NCBI GenBank assembly: GCA_021732485.1
Contig: JAKFUV010000004.1
Span: 62,001 to 126,000 of the forward strand
DNA length: 64,000 nt
Reading direction: 5' to 3'
Source of the DNA: Hyphomicrobium sp.
Lineage (GTDB): Bacteria > Pseudomonadota > Alphaproteobacteria > Rhizobiales > Hyphomicrobiaceae
Both the position numbers and the translations under genes were made by a program. Shown in pieces: positions 35,832 to 44,995 of this stretch. How positions within the stretch are numbered: the stretch's first letter is position 1; the number at the start of each line of letters is the position of its first letter. The notes under the pieces were generated by a model, which was given only the letters and a program-made list of their open reading frames with translations, was not told the origin of the DNA and ran no database searches.

Positions 35832-36356
35832 ATGCGCCGAATTGACCATAAGTCAGAGCCGGTCTCGCGGTCGACGTCGCACTCCGCCGCGCGTCGCAAA
35901 GGCACCGCTGCGCGTGTGGCCATCGTCTGGGCTGGCGTGACCTTCGCCGTGGCCGTCAGTGGCTGTAGTGAGACCCTCACGAAGCATGGCCATCAGTTTC
36001 ACGACACCGACCTGCAAGCCGTTCAGCCGGGCATGAGTCAGGAGCAAGTCCGCTCGACACTCGGTTCGCCGGCCACAACGGCTGTCGTCGGCTCGGGCAA
36101 CGGGTTCTACTATATCTCGAGCACGATGGCGCAGAGCTCGTTCTTCACGCCGACAGAAAAAGACCGGAAGGTCGTCGCTGTTTATTTCAACGAAGGCGGC
36201 ACCGTGGACTCCGTGGCCAACTACGGCCTGAAAGATGGCAAGGTATTCGATTTTATCAGCCGCCAGACGCCGGCGCCGGGCACCAAGGATGAGGGCATCA
36301 TCAAGTCGCTGTTCCGCAACCTCGGCACCAAGCAGGTTTTCGGCGACGGCTATTAA
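35832..36356 (+). CDS. bamE: Outer membrane assembly lipoprotein BamE (SmpA/OmlA)
   Basis: A 174-residue lipoprotein of the BAM complex that inserts beta-barrel proteins. The lipobox 'AVSGC' ends a late signal peptide (Cys near residue 45) preceded by an unusually long polar N-terminus. The domain follows with 'LQAVQPGMSQEQVRSTLGSP', 'FYYISSTMAQ' and 'RKVVAVYFNEGGTVDSVANYG'. A start further in would shorten the N-region but no better ATG is present before the signal helix. It converges on hppA, with a shared terminator between. Confidence 0.9.
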   Translation: MRRIDHKSEPVSRSTSHSAARRKGTAARVAIVWAGVTFAVAVSGCSETLTKHGHQFHDTDLQAVQPGMSQEQVRSTLGSPATTAVVGSGNGFYYISSTMAQSSFFTPTEKDRKVVAVYFNEGGTVDSVANYGLKDGKVFDFISRQTPAPGTKDEGIIKSLFRNLGTKQVFGDGY

Positions 36357-36394
36357 ATCCGCGCCGGATGTTTTCATCCCTCACCTTCGATGAC

Positions 36395-36431
36395 AAAAAA
36401 GCCCCGGAGTTTCCTCCGGGGCTTTTGTTTT
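36395..36431. terminator. Bidirectional terminator between bamE and hppA
   Basis: AAAAGCCCCGGAG (36397-36409) pairs perfectly with CTCCGGGGCTTTT (36414-36426) around a four-base loop, with an A-run on the left and T-rich tail on the right. It serves both convergent genes. Confidence 0.95.
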
Positions 36432-36458
36432 AGGCGTCTCGCCGGCACGGCGCCCCGT

Positions 36459-38615
36459 TCAGCCGTGTGCCAGCACAGCCAACAAGAGCAACGCAACAAT
36501 GTTGGTGATCTTGATGGCCGGGTTGACCGCCGGGCCCGCCGTATCTTTGTAGGGATCGCCGACCGTATCGCCAGTCACCGATGCCTTGTGCGCCTCCGAG
36601 CCCTTCATGTGCTTGACGCCGTCTTTGTCGACGAAGCCGTCTTCGAAGCTCTTTTTCGCATTATCCCACGCGCCGCCGCCGGAAGTCATCGAGATCGCGA
36701 CGAAGATACCAGTGACGATGACGCCAAGCAGCATCGCACCGACCGCCGAGAACGCCGCGCCTTTGCCAGCGATGGCGTTGATAACGACAAACAGCACAAT
36801 CGGCGACAGCACCGGCAGGAGCGACGGGATCACCATCTCCTTGATGGCGGCCTGCGTCAGCAAATCGACAGCGCGTGCATAGTCCGGCTTCGAGGTGCCC
36901 TTCATGATGCCGGGGTCAGCCTTGAACTGACGACGCACCTCTTCGACAATCGACCCAGCCGCACGTCCGACAGCCGTCATGCCCATGCCGCCGAACAGGT
37001 ACGGGATCAAGCCGCCAAGGAGCAGACCTGCGACGACATACGGATTGTCGAGGCCGAAGTCGATCGTGACGCCCTTGAAGAACTGAAAAGTGGTGGAGCC
37101 TTCTTTGTTGGCTTCAGCGATGAAGTACTGAAGATCGTAGTTGTAGGCCGCAAACAGCACGAGCGCGCCGAGACCCGCCGAACCGATGGCATAGCCTTTG
37201 GTGACTGCCTTGGTGGTATTGCCGACCGCGTCCAGAGCGTCGGTGGAGCGGCGAACTTCTTTCGGCAAACCCGCCATTTCGGCGATGCCACCGGCATTAT
37301 CGGTTACCGGGCCGAAGGCGTCGAGTGCCACGATCATGCCGGCAAGGCCAAGCATCGTAGTCGTTGCGATGGCCGTGCCAAACAGTCCGCCAAGCTGATA
37401 CGTCGACAAGATGCCGGCAACGATTGCCAGTGTCGGCAAGGCTGTCGATTCCAGTGAGACGGCGAGGCCTTGAATGACGTTGGTGCCGTGACCCGTCACC
37501 GACGCCTGACTGATCGAGCGCACCGGCCGATAACCGATACCGGTGTAGTACTCGGTGATCCAAACGATCAGACCGGTCAGCGCCAATCCGACGAGGCCAC
37601 AATAGAACAGGTTGAGGCCGGTGATCGTCTGCCCGGCGGCCGTTCCAACGTCGCCGAAACCGCCAAGCACGTATTGCGTTGCTACGTATAAGCCCGCAAT
37701 CGACAGGATCGCCGACGCGATCACGCCGCGATACAGCGCACCCATGATCGAGCCGTTCGAGCCGAGTTTGACGAAAAACGTGCCGATGATCGACGTAATG
37801 ATGCAAGCGCCGCAGATCGCCAGCGGGTAGACCATCAACGCTGCGAGATTTGGCTGTCCGGCGAAGAAAATGGCACCAAGCACCATTGTTGCGACAACGG
37901 TGACGGCATAGGTTTCGAAAAGATCCGCAGCCATGCCGGCGCAATCGCCGACGTTGTCGCCAACGTTGTCGGCGATGGTGGCTGGGTTCCGCGGATCGTC
38001 TTCCGGGATGCCGGCTTCGACTTTGCCGACGAGATCACCACCGACATCGGCGCCTTTGGTAAAAATACCGCCGCCGAGACGCGCGAAAATGGAAATCAAC
38101 GAGGCGCCGAAGCCAAGCGCCACCAGCGCGTCGACAACTTGGCGGCTGGCTGGTTCATACCCGAGCGGACCGGTCAGCACCGTGTAATACCCAGCAACGC
38201 CCAACAGCGCGAGGCCGGCGACCAGCATTCCGGTGATCGCTCCAGCTTTGAAGGCGATGTCGAGACCTTTGGCGAGAGACTGTGAGGCTGCCTGCGCCGT
38301 GCGAACGTTGGCGCGCACTGACACGTTCATCCCGATGTATCCAGCCAACCCGGACAATATCGCACCAATGAGAAATCCGGCGGCAACCAGCGGACCGAGC
38401 AGGACGTACGCCAAAACGAAAATCGCCGCGCCGACGATGGCGATCGTGCGATACTGGCGATTGAGATAAGCCTGGGCACCTTCACGGATGGCGCCGGCAA
38501 TTTCCTGCATTCGGGCATTGCCCGGATCAGCGTTCATCACCGACTGGGCCGTGATAAAAGCGTAGACGATGGACAGCGCCCCGCAGGCGATGATCCCCCA
38601 AAGGATGTGGCTCAT
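36459..38615 (-). CDS. hppA: Membrane-bound proton-pumping pyrophosphatase, K+-independent type
   Basis: A 718-residue protein with about 16 helices that couples pyrophosphate hydrolysis to H+ export. The catalytic motifs '[20 protein letters not shown]' (within the cytoplasmic loop), '[20 protein letters not shown]' and the late '[10 protein letters not shown]' are present. The segment '[10 protein letters not shown]' carries Lys at the position that is Ala in K+-dependent enzymes, so it should not need potassium. ATG at 38615 has AGAGGAAC eight bases upstream. Such pumps are common in Hyphomicrobiales. Confidence 0.96.
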   Translation of the reverse strand: MSHILWGIIACGALSIVYAFITAQSVMNADPGNARMQEIAGAIREGAQAYLNRQYRTIAIVGAAIFVLAYVLLGPLVAAGFLIGAILSGLAGYIGMNVSVRANVRTAQAASQSLAKGLDIAFKAGAITGMLVAGLALLGVAGYYTVLTGPLGYEPASRQVVDALVALGFGASLISIFARLGGGIFTKGADVGGDLVGKVEAGIPEDDPRNPATIADNVGDNVGDCAGMAADLFETYAVTVVATMVLGAIFFAGQPNLAALMVYPLAICGACIITSIIGTFFVKLGSNGSIMGALYRGVIASAILSIAGLYVATQYVLGGFGDVGTAAGQTITGLNLFYCGLVGLALTGLIVWITEYYTGIGYRPVRSISQASVTGHGTNVIQGLAVSLESTALPTLAIVAGILSTYQLGGLFGTAIATTTMLGLAGMIVALDAFGPVTDNAGGIAEMAGLPKEVRRSTDALDAVGNTTKAVTKGYAIGSAGLGALVLFAAYNYDLQYFIAEANKEGSTTFQFFKGVTIDFGLDNPYVVAGLLLGGLIPYLFGGMGMTAVGRAAGSIVEEVRRQFKADPGIMKGTSKPDYARAVDLLTQAAIKEMVIPSLLPVLSPIVLFVVINAIAGKGAAFSAVGAMLLGVIVTGIFVAISMTSGGGAWDNAKKSFEDGFVDKDGVKHMKGSEAHKASVTGDTVGDPYKDTAGPAVNPAIKITNIVALLLLAVLAHG

Positions 38616-38808
38616 TAAGTGGTTCCTCTTGGCCAAGCGTGGTGCCCGGCCGGATAATGTCATTTGTGCGCAGACACGGCCGCATGATCGGCGCGCGCTC
38701 GCCCCCTCCCGTCGAAGACCAGCAGATTGAGGCACCGGTCAAGAGTCGGGCGGACCATGCCAAAACTGCTCGTGCGTTGCAACACGGGCACTGTTGTCTT
38801 TTCGTGCA

Positions 38809-38845
38809 CAAAAAAACGGCCCGGGTGCACATTGCGCCCGGGCCG
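38809..38845 (-). terminator. Strong GC-rich terminator of the Gly/Tyr/Arg-rich protein gene
   Basis: CGGCCCGGGTGC (38817-38828) pairs with GCGCCCGGGCCG (38834-38845). On the reverse strand the hairpin is followed by seven T residues, so it acts for the reverse-strand gene ending at 38893. Confidence 0.9.
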
Positions 38846-38892
38846 CCGACCAAAAAGTCTAAATCACCGCCGAAATGACGGCCGAACTGTCG

Positions 38893-39234
38893 TTAATACC
38901 GGTCGAGGTGGATACCACGCCGATACCCATAGCCACGGCCGTAGCCATAGCCATAGTTACGATAGCCGCGGTGACCATAACGGTAGTGACGACGGTGACC
39001 GTAATAGCGCGGGCCGCCGTAAAAACCGTAATATCCCGGATATCCGTAACCGAAGTAGATGCCCCGGTGGCGCCTATGGTGCCGGCCGCGATAACCGACT
39101 TCAGTCACAGCGATACCGGTTTTCGCCACGGCTGCTTTCGTTGCAAGACCACTCGCAGGTGTGGCAGATGCCGGTACGGCGCCTGATAGCGCCAAGGCGC
39201 CGAGGACGCACAAGCTTGCGAAAAGTTTACGCAT
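38893..39234 (-). CDS. Secreted Gly/Tyr/His/Arg-rich low-complexity protein
   Basis: A 113-residue protein with a clear signal peptide (residues 1-24, ending 'VPASA') and a mature part dominated by Gly, Tyr, Arg and His in short repeats ('RGRHHRRHRG', 'GYGYGRGYGYRRG'). The family is widespread among Rhizobiales secreted proteins but has no assigned role. The composition suggests binding of metal, polyanion or cell-wall polymers. The ATG at 39234 has GGGAG seven bases upstream, and a strong terminator follows. Confidence 0.75.
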   Translation of the reverse strand: MRKLFASLCVLGALALSGAVPASATPASGLATKAAVAKTGIAVTEVGYRGRHHRRHRGIYFGYGYPGYYGFYGGPRYYGHRRHYRYGHRGYRNYGYGYGRGYGYRRGIHLDRY

Positions 39235-39295
39235 TCCAATCTCCCTTTTTACCTTTGATCGGGGGCTTATCACTCGTGTTGCGCGAGTTCGAAAT

Positions 39296-39508
39296 TCAAG
39301 CCTCCGAAGCGTTAGATTGTGATCCTTCGATCTGAAATCTAGCGTGGACGCTCATAAACGCTGTCACCGCCGATTTGGTTGCAGTTAAACTGACCGTCGA
39401 TGAATGGCCCATGAACGATGTATGCGCGACGCAAATGACGTGCTCAGGCGACGCAGATTGAAGTATGAACTGAGTGATGTCGTCGTCGACGTCCTCGCTT
39501 GCAAACAA
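39296..39508 (-). CDS. Doubtful small open frame (70 residues, TTG start)
   Basis: An open frame with non-random looking composition ('SEDVDDDITQFILQ', 'VICVAHTSFMGHSSTVSL') lying in an otherwise empty 380-base gap. It has a TTG start and no clear ribosome site, and I recognise no family. It may be a gene remnant. Confidence 0.2.
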   Translation of the reverse strand: MFASEDVDDDITQFILQSASPEHVICVAHTSFMGHSSTVSLTATKSAVTAFMSVHARFQIEGSQSNASEA

Positions 39509-39620
39509 GGTCTTAGAACGTTGAAGTTCGTCCGGTTGTTGCTATAAGCGCGCCGCAGCATCTCGCCGCCGCAATCAATGCACCGTCATAGGAACTGACA
39601 CACCGTCACGGGAGACGTCA

Positions 39621-40481
39621 TTGGAAATCGAAGCCGCCGTCAGGAATGCCCAAGGCGGCGCCGCGATCGACAATCTCGCTGCCGCGTTTGGCGTACCGCC
39701 CGATAAAGCCGAGGCGGCGCTGACGGCGATGATGACGGTTCTCGCGAGCCGCGTCGAGCGCAACACGCTATCGCGCGGCGGACTGGCCGACATTGTTGCG
39801 CTTCTTGGCGACGCTGATGTTGGCCGAGCCATCGCCGATCCAGCGCATCTTGCAACTGCGGAGATGGCCGACAGCGGCAATCACGTTCTCGACGTGCTGA
39901 TCGGCGACAAACACATAAGCCGTGGGATTGCCGACAGCGTTGCCCGACAAACGGGGATTGATGCGGCAACACTGCGCCGAATGCTGCCTGTCGTCGCCAG
40001 CATGATGGTCGGCGGTCTACAGAATAAAACGCAGGCGCTGTTTTCACAAAAGCTGCGCGATGTCCCGGGCCTTGGCGTCTTGCTTCCATTGCCGGGTGAT
40101 CCAGCGCCCAAGCGATATGATGCGCCGTCAACTACGCCCGGATCGGGCGAATGGGCGAACAATCTGCCACGACCTGCCGGGGGCGCTGGCGGCGGCATGG
40201 GAGGCGCGACAGGCGGCGGCGTCCTGCTACCATTGCCCGGCGATAATTTGCCCGGCACCACGCGGCGCAATCGTTACGACGATCTTTCGGACGTCGTCCG
40301 CCGCGGCGGAACGCAAGCACCCGGAGGTGGCTCGCTGGGCGGTCTCATTCGCTCGATCCTTGGAGGCCTGCTTGGCTTCAAGAACCGCGGCGTCATGAGC
40401 TCGCTGATCTATATGTTTGTGGTGCGCTGGCTGCTGAATGCCGGAAAACGAATTTTGTCGCGCATCGTTCTCGGTCGCTGA
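39621..40481 (+). CDS. DUF937-like protein with Gly-rich linker and C-terminal membrane segment
   Basis: A 286-residue protein. Residues 1-145 are helical with the DUF937-like pattern 'AFGVPPDKAEAALTAMM' and 'RQTGIDAATLRRMLPVVASMMVGGL', split at the linker. Residues 150-245 are a disordered Gly/Pro-rich region in which 'GVLLPLPGD' occurs twice, each time followed within about ten residues by an Arg/Tyr-Asp segment. The C-terminus is hydrophobic ('MSSLIYMFVVRWLLNAG'). It begins with TTG, with GGGAG seven bases upstream, and no ATG fits better. The role is unknown. Confidence 0.7.
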   Translation: MEIEAAVRNAQGGAAIDNLAAAFGVPPDKAEAALTAMMTVLASRVERNTLSRGGLADIVALLGDADVGRAIADPAHLATAEMADSGNHVLDVLIGDKHISRGIADSVARQTGIDAATLRRMLPVVASMMVGGLQNKTQALFSQKLRDVPGLGVLLPLPGDPAPKRYDAPSTTPGSGEWANNLPRPAGGAGGGMGGATGGGVLLPLPGDNLPGTTRRNRYDDLSDVVRRGGTQAPGGGSLGGLIRSILGGLLGFKNRGVMSSLIYMFVVRWLLNAGKRILSRIVLGR

Positions 40482-40513
40482 ATCCGCGATGCTGTTAGAA
40501 GTCTCAAACGTGA

Positions 40514-40543
40514 GACCGCCAGTTGGCTGATCAACCGGCGGTC
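40514..40543. repeat. Hairpin between two convergent genes, terminator-like without T-tract
   Basis: GACCGCC (40514-40520) and GTTG (40522-40525) pair with CAAC (40532-40535) and GGCGGTC (40537-40543) with one mismatch. It lies in the 119-base gap between convergent stops and may end transcription, although it lacks a T-tract. Confidence 0.45.
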
Positions 40544-40600
40544 ACTTGGCAACTCGGTATTCAAACACTGGGCATTCAAGTCAGAACGACACGTGAAGGC

Positions 40601-40960
40601 TTAACGGCAGGGACGAGCGCTGAGATCGCACGACCAACCCGAAGCTGACTGCGTGCAGTTCATATCTTTGGCGGACGCCTTGGAGAAGTTCGCCCACGTG
40701 TTTCCATATTCGAAATCGACGAACGAGGACCATGACACGACAGCCTCGTACTCGGCCTTCTTACGGTTCGAGATGCCTGAACTGCTGCCGTAATGATAGT
40801 GGTCGGAGAAACACAGACGGCCACGCTCGGAACGCAGATCATGGGCAGCAGCGAGGCCCGTGACGGCTGCGACGCGCTGCGCCGCCACGGCCGACGGCAC
40901 AACCGTGCCAAACACCAGAAACGCACCTATGCACGCCTGTAGACTCAGTCGGAAAGGCAT
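40601..40960 (-). CDS. Small secreted Cys-containing protein, unknown function
   Basis: A 119-residue protein with a signal peptide (residues 1-27, ending 'SAVAA') and a mature part with four Cys ('RLCFSDHYHYG', 'DMNCTQSASGWSCDLSARPCR'). An even Cys number in the exported part suggests disulfides. I do not recognise the family. The ATG at 40960 has AGGGG eight bases upstream. Confidence 0.65.
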   Translation of the reverse strand: MPFRLSLQACIGAFLVFGTVVPSAVAAQRVAAVTGLAAAHDLRSERGRLCFSDHYHYGSSSGISNRKKAEYEAVVSWSSFVDFEYGNTWANFSKASAKDMNCTQSASGWSCDLSARPCR

Positions 40961-41163
40961 CGATGACCCCTGAGAATGACTAGAACATGTGTTCGAATCG
41001 CAAACATATAGTCGCAGAGATAGCCGCGCCGGCGCAGGGAGTTTTTATCACTTGCCACGACATTCGTGCGCACCGCGGCACGGAAGGCACAGAGCTGCTT
41101 TAGCTGCTGAAATGGGCGCCAGCCAAACACGTGCCGCACCGCCAAATGCCCATCTCGGAGGCG

Positions 41164-41511
41164 CTATTTAGCGGCCACAACCGAGATTTCGACCAACATG
41201 CGCGGGTCGATCAGCTTGGCTTCGACACAGGCTCTCGCCGGCGCATTTTTACCACCGAGCCACGCGCTCCATGACGTGTTCATGCCATCGCGGTGGCGGA
41301 TGTCGTTGAGCCAGACTGTCGCCTGCACGACTTTCGACTTGTCGCTGCCACATAGCGCCAGCAGCCGATCGATTTCGGCCAACACGTCAGCGGTCTGACC
41401 CGCAACGTCACGCGACAAATCACTGGGGATCACACCGGCGGTAAACACGAGGCCGTTGGCTTCGGTGACTTTGGAATAAACGGCGGATTCTTCGTGACGT
41501 GTAATTGGCAT
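41164..41511 (-). CDS. RidA/YjgF family protein
   Basis: A 115-residue protein of the family that hydrolyses reactive enamine/imine intermediates. It has 'VFTAGVIPSD', 'ADVLAEIDRLLALCGSDKSKVVQATVWL' (as adjoining helix and strand) and the substrate-binding Arg in 'APARACVEAKL'. It is shorter and more divergent than E. coli RidA and may belong to a Rid subgroup of different specificity. AGGAG lies eight bases before the ATG. Confidence 0.88.
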   Translation of the reverse strand: MPITRHEESAVYSKVTEANGLVFTAGVIPSDLSRDVAGQTADVLAEIDRLLALCGSDKSKVVQATVWLNDIRHRDGMNTSWSAWLGGKNAPARACVEAKLIDPRMLVEISVVAAK

Positions 41512-41574
41512 GCTGGGCTCTCCTGCGACAATCGCGGGCCCTGCTTAGCAAACCGCGCCCCGCGCCAGAAGCGC

Positions 41575-42177
41575 CTAAAACAAAGGTGGGTCTTCGTGCC
41601 GCTGGCCATCGATCAGCAGGCCTTTGATCCCGGCGGCACCATCGGCACCTACCGCCACCAGCGCTTTGATGGCTTTGTCCCTGAGTTTCGTCTCAAGCAA
41701 CGCGCCCGTGCCTTCCGGTACGAAATATCGCTCGATGCCGAAACGCACATCGATCGATTCATCCGGCGATCCAGCCGCGCCGAAATGATAGGCGACACGG
41801 CCTTTCATAACCAGCTCACCATCGTCGATGCGGTCGGGCCGCCGTGGCGAAACGCTGCGCACCTGCCAACTGTCATCGACCGATTGGCGCAGCGTCACGT
41901 AAGCAATCGCGCCTTTCGACAACCCGTCGAACGAGGGGCGACCGTCCAACGCCATCGCCTTGATCGGAGTGAGGTCGTAGCCGAGCGTGACATAGTCGCC
42001 GCGAAACAAATCGCGCGGATCGACGGGCACTACGGGCAGCACGATCTCCTTGCCGTCGCGGAGCAGCGCTTGGCGTTGGGCAATGATGGTCCATAGCACG
42101 GCCGTTTGGACGACGGCGGCGACGCCAAGCCACCGCCACGTTGGGCCGAACCGCCAGCCACCGATGGTGTTGCTCAT
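41575..42177 (-). CDS. GDYXXLXY-family membrane-anchored protein
   Basis: A 200-residue protein with one N-terminal helix ('WLGVAAVVQTAVLWTIIA') and an exported domain carrying the family-defining 'RGDYVTLGYDL' near residue 60. Proteins of this family are usually encoded next to DUF2157 proteins, as here: the ATG overlaps the DUF2157 stop by four bases (ATGA). Their function is not known. The start at 42177 is fixed by that coupling. Confidence 0.8.
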   Translation of the reverse strand: MSNTIGGWRFGPTWRWLGVAAVVQTAVLWTIIAQRQALLRDGKEIVLPVVPVDPRDLFRGDYVTLGYDLTPIKAMALDGRPSFDGLSKGAIAYVTLRQSVDDSWQVRSVSPRRPDRIDDGELVMKGRVAYHFGAAGSPDESIDVRFGIERYFVPEGTGALLETKLRDKAIKALVAVGADGAAGIKGLLIDGQRHEDPPLF

Positions 42178-43265
42178 GGGCTTGCTTCCGATTTTGCCGT
42201 GCGGTGCGCCAGTCGCCATGCCAACGCGGCGAGTGCCGCAACGAGCACGCCCGCCACGAGGAAAAACAGTGATGTGCCGAGAATAGTGCCAATGGTGTTG
42301 ACATAGAGCGCCAGGATCTCGATCGAAAAGCCAAGATAACCAAGCCAGATCGTCGAAGAGCGGTGGGTGGACATGCCGTAGGCGATGGCGCCCACCATCA
42401 ACAGCAAAGTCAGCGATGCCATGACGATCAATGCAACGCCCGTTGGGTTCTCACCGAATTGCAGGGCCATGGCGCCGAAAAATGTCGTCACTAATCCGTA
42501 GCCGACCACCGGCTCTACGGCGACGTGCCACGCTGGTTCCAAGCGCTCGATGGCGAGGACACTCACGACTGCCATCAATCCAAGCGCGACGACCAGTGCG
42601 TGATCGTGGCCGTCGCTCAGAACATAACCAAGTGCGATCACGAACGCCGACAACGTCAGCGCCGACAGATGCAATCCTGGCCGCCAGCGCTGCCAAACGA
42701 ACGCCGAGGACACCGCCGTCCAGCCGACTAAAAATGGCCAAAACACCGCTTCGCGCTCAACGGTCTCCATGCCGCCCCAGACCGCAACGAGGACCATGGC
42801 AAATGCCAACGCCGCGCTCGATCGCAAAACCACACCGGACAAAAACGCGCCTGCCGCCCACAATGCGACGCCGTCGGGCGCATGGCCTTCGATGTGAAAC
42901 ATTTGACTGATGAGCGCGATACTTGCGCCGAAAACCGCAACAGCAAACAAAATCGCAGCGTCCGACATGCCGCGGTGTCCGCGCCCAGTGAGCACGCCGG
43001 CCGCTGCATATCCGCTCCACATCGAACCAAATAAGATGGCGAGCCGAGCGCCGCGCGGAATATCCGCCCAATGGGCCGCGACAAACGACATGACGGCGAA
43101 GGCCAGCAAAACACTCGCCAACACGCCCAGCGCCGACGCAAGCCCGAAATCTCGCCGGTTGCTTGCAAGCTCGCGCGCGATCTGCGCCTCGCCGACGTCG
43201 GTCAACCAGCCGTTGGACTTCCAGCGCGACAGATCTGCGGCCAGACGTTTTTTGTATCCCAACAT
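42174..43265 (-). CDS. DUF2157 family polytopic membrane protein
   Basis: A 363-residue protein with a short cytoplasmic start ('LAADLSRWKSNGWLTDVGEAQIA', spanning the DUF2157 pattern in two parts) and about ten to eleven hydrophobic helices with few loops. The helices include 'FAVMSFVAAHWADIPRGARL', typical of the family. Function is unknown. It is coupled to the GDYXXLXY gene, so the two probably form a complex or work in one pathway. The start at 43265 is the last ATG before the conserved region. Confidence 0.8.
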   Translation of the reverse strand: MLGYKKRLAADLSRWKSNGWLTDVGEAQIARELASNRRDFGLASALGVLASVLLAFAVMSFVAAHWADIPRGARLAILFGSMWSGYAAAGVLTGRGHRGMSDAAILFAVAVFGASIALISQMFHIEGHAPDGVALWAAGAFLSGVVLRSSAALAFAMVLVAVWGGMETVEREAVFWPFLVGWTAVSSAFVWQRWRPGLHLSALTLSAFVIALGYVLSDGHDHALVVALGLMAVVSVLAIERLEPAWHVAVEPVVGYGLVTTFFGAMALQFGENPTGVALIVMASLTLLLMVGAIAYGMSTHRSSTIWLGYLGFSIEILALYVNTIGTILGTSLFFLVAGVLVAALAALAWRLAHRTAKSEASP

Positions 43266-43609
43266 TCGGGCCAACCTATCGCATGTGCGGCCGGCTAATT
43301 TTCCGCAGAGGCTATTCCAGCCACCCGTAGCATTTCGCCGGGCGCCCATGCTCGATCGCATCCAGCCGTCGATCAAACTTTCCGAGTTCATTCTACGCCG
43401 CAATAGCGGCTGCAGCATGGACCGATGGTGCAGTCGTCTAGGCAAACTGAGTGTTTGGAACGCCCATCGTTCGATTGTTCAATCAAATTCATTAGCGGCT
43501 CACCGACATCGAAACCTGTGAGTGAACCCGGTGGGCTCGTCACAAGGGCTGGTCAACGCCAACTGACCCTGCTAGGCTAGTTGCGAATGATTTGCATTAG
43601 CGAGTAGAC
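43266..43609. promoter_or_regulatory. Divergent promoter region upstream of the Nramp transporter
   Basis: About 340 bases between the divergent DUF2157 and Nramp genes. Apart from the operator-like repeat close to the Nramp start I see no gene or RNA in it. Confidence 0.35.
43582..43596 (+). promoter_or_regulatory. Fur-family (Mur/Fur-type) operator in front of the Nramp gene
   Basis: TGCGAAT-G-ATTTGCA is a 7-1-7 inverted repeat with one mismatch, the geometry of Fur-family boxes, ending 13 bases before the ATG. In Rhizobiales, mntH is repressed by the manganese-responsive Fur homologue Mur through TGCAAAT-like sites. The regulator gene is not in the window. Confidence 0.5.
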
Positions 43610-44992
43610 ATGACGGTTGTTTCGCCCGACCTCTCCCCACCAACAACACCACGATCTGCGATGCCGATCGCACACGGCGGGTGGCGGCGCGCGGCTGGCG
43701 AACCGGCGTTGAGCGATGTTTTCGGCTCTATCCCGGTCAGCATGACCGGCACGACATTACGCCGTTTCGGAGCCTTCTTCGGGCCAGGATATCTCGTTGC
43801 GGTCGGCTACATGGACCCCGGCAACTGGGCGACGTCGATCGCTGGGGGATCGAAATTCGGCTATGCACTGCTCGTCGTCGCACTGGTGTCGAACATCATG
43901 GCGATCATCCTGCAGAGCCTGTGCGCCCGCCTTGCCATCGCGTCCGGTCGTGATCTTGCTCAGGCCTGCCGTGACGGGTATCCGCGTTGGGCCGCATATC
44001 CTCTCTGGGCGCTCGCTGAAATCGCCATCATCGCTACCGATGTGGCGGAAGTCATCGGCACGGCGATCGGGCTCAATCTGCTGTTTGGCATTCCGCTTGA
44101 AATCGGCGTCATCCTCACCGCGCTCGACGTGTTCGTCGTCCTGGCACTGCAAAAGCTCGGATTTCGGTATCTCGAGGCCTTCGTCATCACGCTGCTCGGC
44201 ATCATCGCCATCTGCTTCACAGTGCAAATCGGACTTGCCGATCCGGACTGGGGCGCGGTCATTCGCGGCTTCGCGCCGACGACAGACATCATCGCCAATC
44301 CGGACATGCTGTATCTCGCCCTCGGCATTCTGGGCGCGACCGTCATGCCGCATAATCTTTACCTGCATTCGGCCATCGTCCAGACCAGGGCCTATGGCTC
44401 CAAGCTCGAGGACAAGCGTGAAGCCCTGACATTCGCGACCATCGATTCAACTGTGGCGCTGATGCTGGCGCTACTTGTCAATGCGTCGATCCTCATTCTC
44501 GCGGCCGCCGCTTTTTACAACACGGGCCGCACCGACGTGGCGGAGCTAGGCGAAGCTCATTCCCTGCTGGCGCCGCTTTTGGGAAGCTCAATCGCGCCGG
44601 TGATGTTCGGCATCGCGCTGCTGTGTTGCGGGCTCAATTCAACGGTGACGGCGACGTTGGCCGGCCAAGCGGTGATGGAAGGCTTTATCGACATCAGATT
44701 GAAGCCTTGGCTCCGTCGCCTCGTCACACGTGGCATCGCGATTATTCCGGCCGCTGGCGTAACGCTCTTCTACGGCGACAGCCAGACGGCGAAGCTATTG
44801 ATTCTGACGCAGGTGGTTTTAAGTCTGCAATTGCCGTTTGCGATTCTGCCGCTGGTGCAGTTCACCGCTAGCCGCGCCAAAATGGGGGCGCTCGTCGCAC
44901 CGCGCTGGCTGACTGCGATCGCGATGGTCATCGCCGGCGTTATCATCGCGCTCAACATCAAGCTGCTTTACGATTTCGCGTTGAGCGGCTAG
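43610..44992 (+). CDS. mntH: Nramp family divalent metal (Mn2+/Fe2+) : H+ symporter
   Basis: A 460-residue protein with eleven to twelve helices. The metal-binding motifs of helix 1 '[13 protein letters not shown]' and helix 6 '[17 protein letters not shown]' are intact (Asp, Asn and Met ligands). The N-terminal 40 residues are a polar extension before the first helix. It imports manganese, and perhaps iron, across the inner membrane using the proton gradient. A Fur-type repeat just upstream suggests repression by metal. It converges on a lipoprotein gene with only three bases between the stops. Confidence 0.93.
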   Translation: MTVVSPDLSPPTTPRSAMPIAHGGWRRAAGEPALSDVFGSIPVSMTGTTLRRFGAFFGPGYLVAVGYMDPGNWATSIAGGSKFGYALLVVALVSNIMAIILQSLCARLAIASGRDLAQACRDGYPRWAAYPLWALAEIAIIATDVAEVIGTAIGLNLLFGIPLEIGVILTALDVFVVLALQKLGFRYLEAFVITLLGIIAICFTVQIGLADPDWGAVIRGFAPTTDIIANPDMLYLALGILGATVMPHNLYLHSAIVQTRAYGSKLEDKREALTFATIDSTVALMLALLVNASILILAAAAFYNTGRTDVAELGEAHSLLAPLLGSSIAPVMFGIALLCCGLNSTVTATLAGQAVMEGFIDIRLKPWLRRLVTRGIAIIPAAGVTLFYGDSQTAKLLILTQVVLSLQLPFAILPLVQFTASRAKMGALVAPRWLTAIAMVIAGVIIALNIKLLYDFALSG

Positions 44993-44995
44993 TCG

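Noticed and set aside
36390..37457. Long forward open frame (355 codons) opposite hppA
   Set aside because: It is the antisense image of strongly conserved pyrophosphatase coding sequence; the product is Arg/Asp/His-rich without any family pattern.
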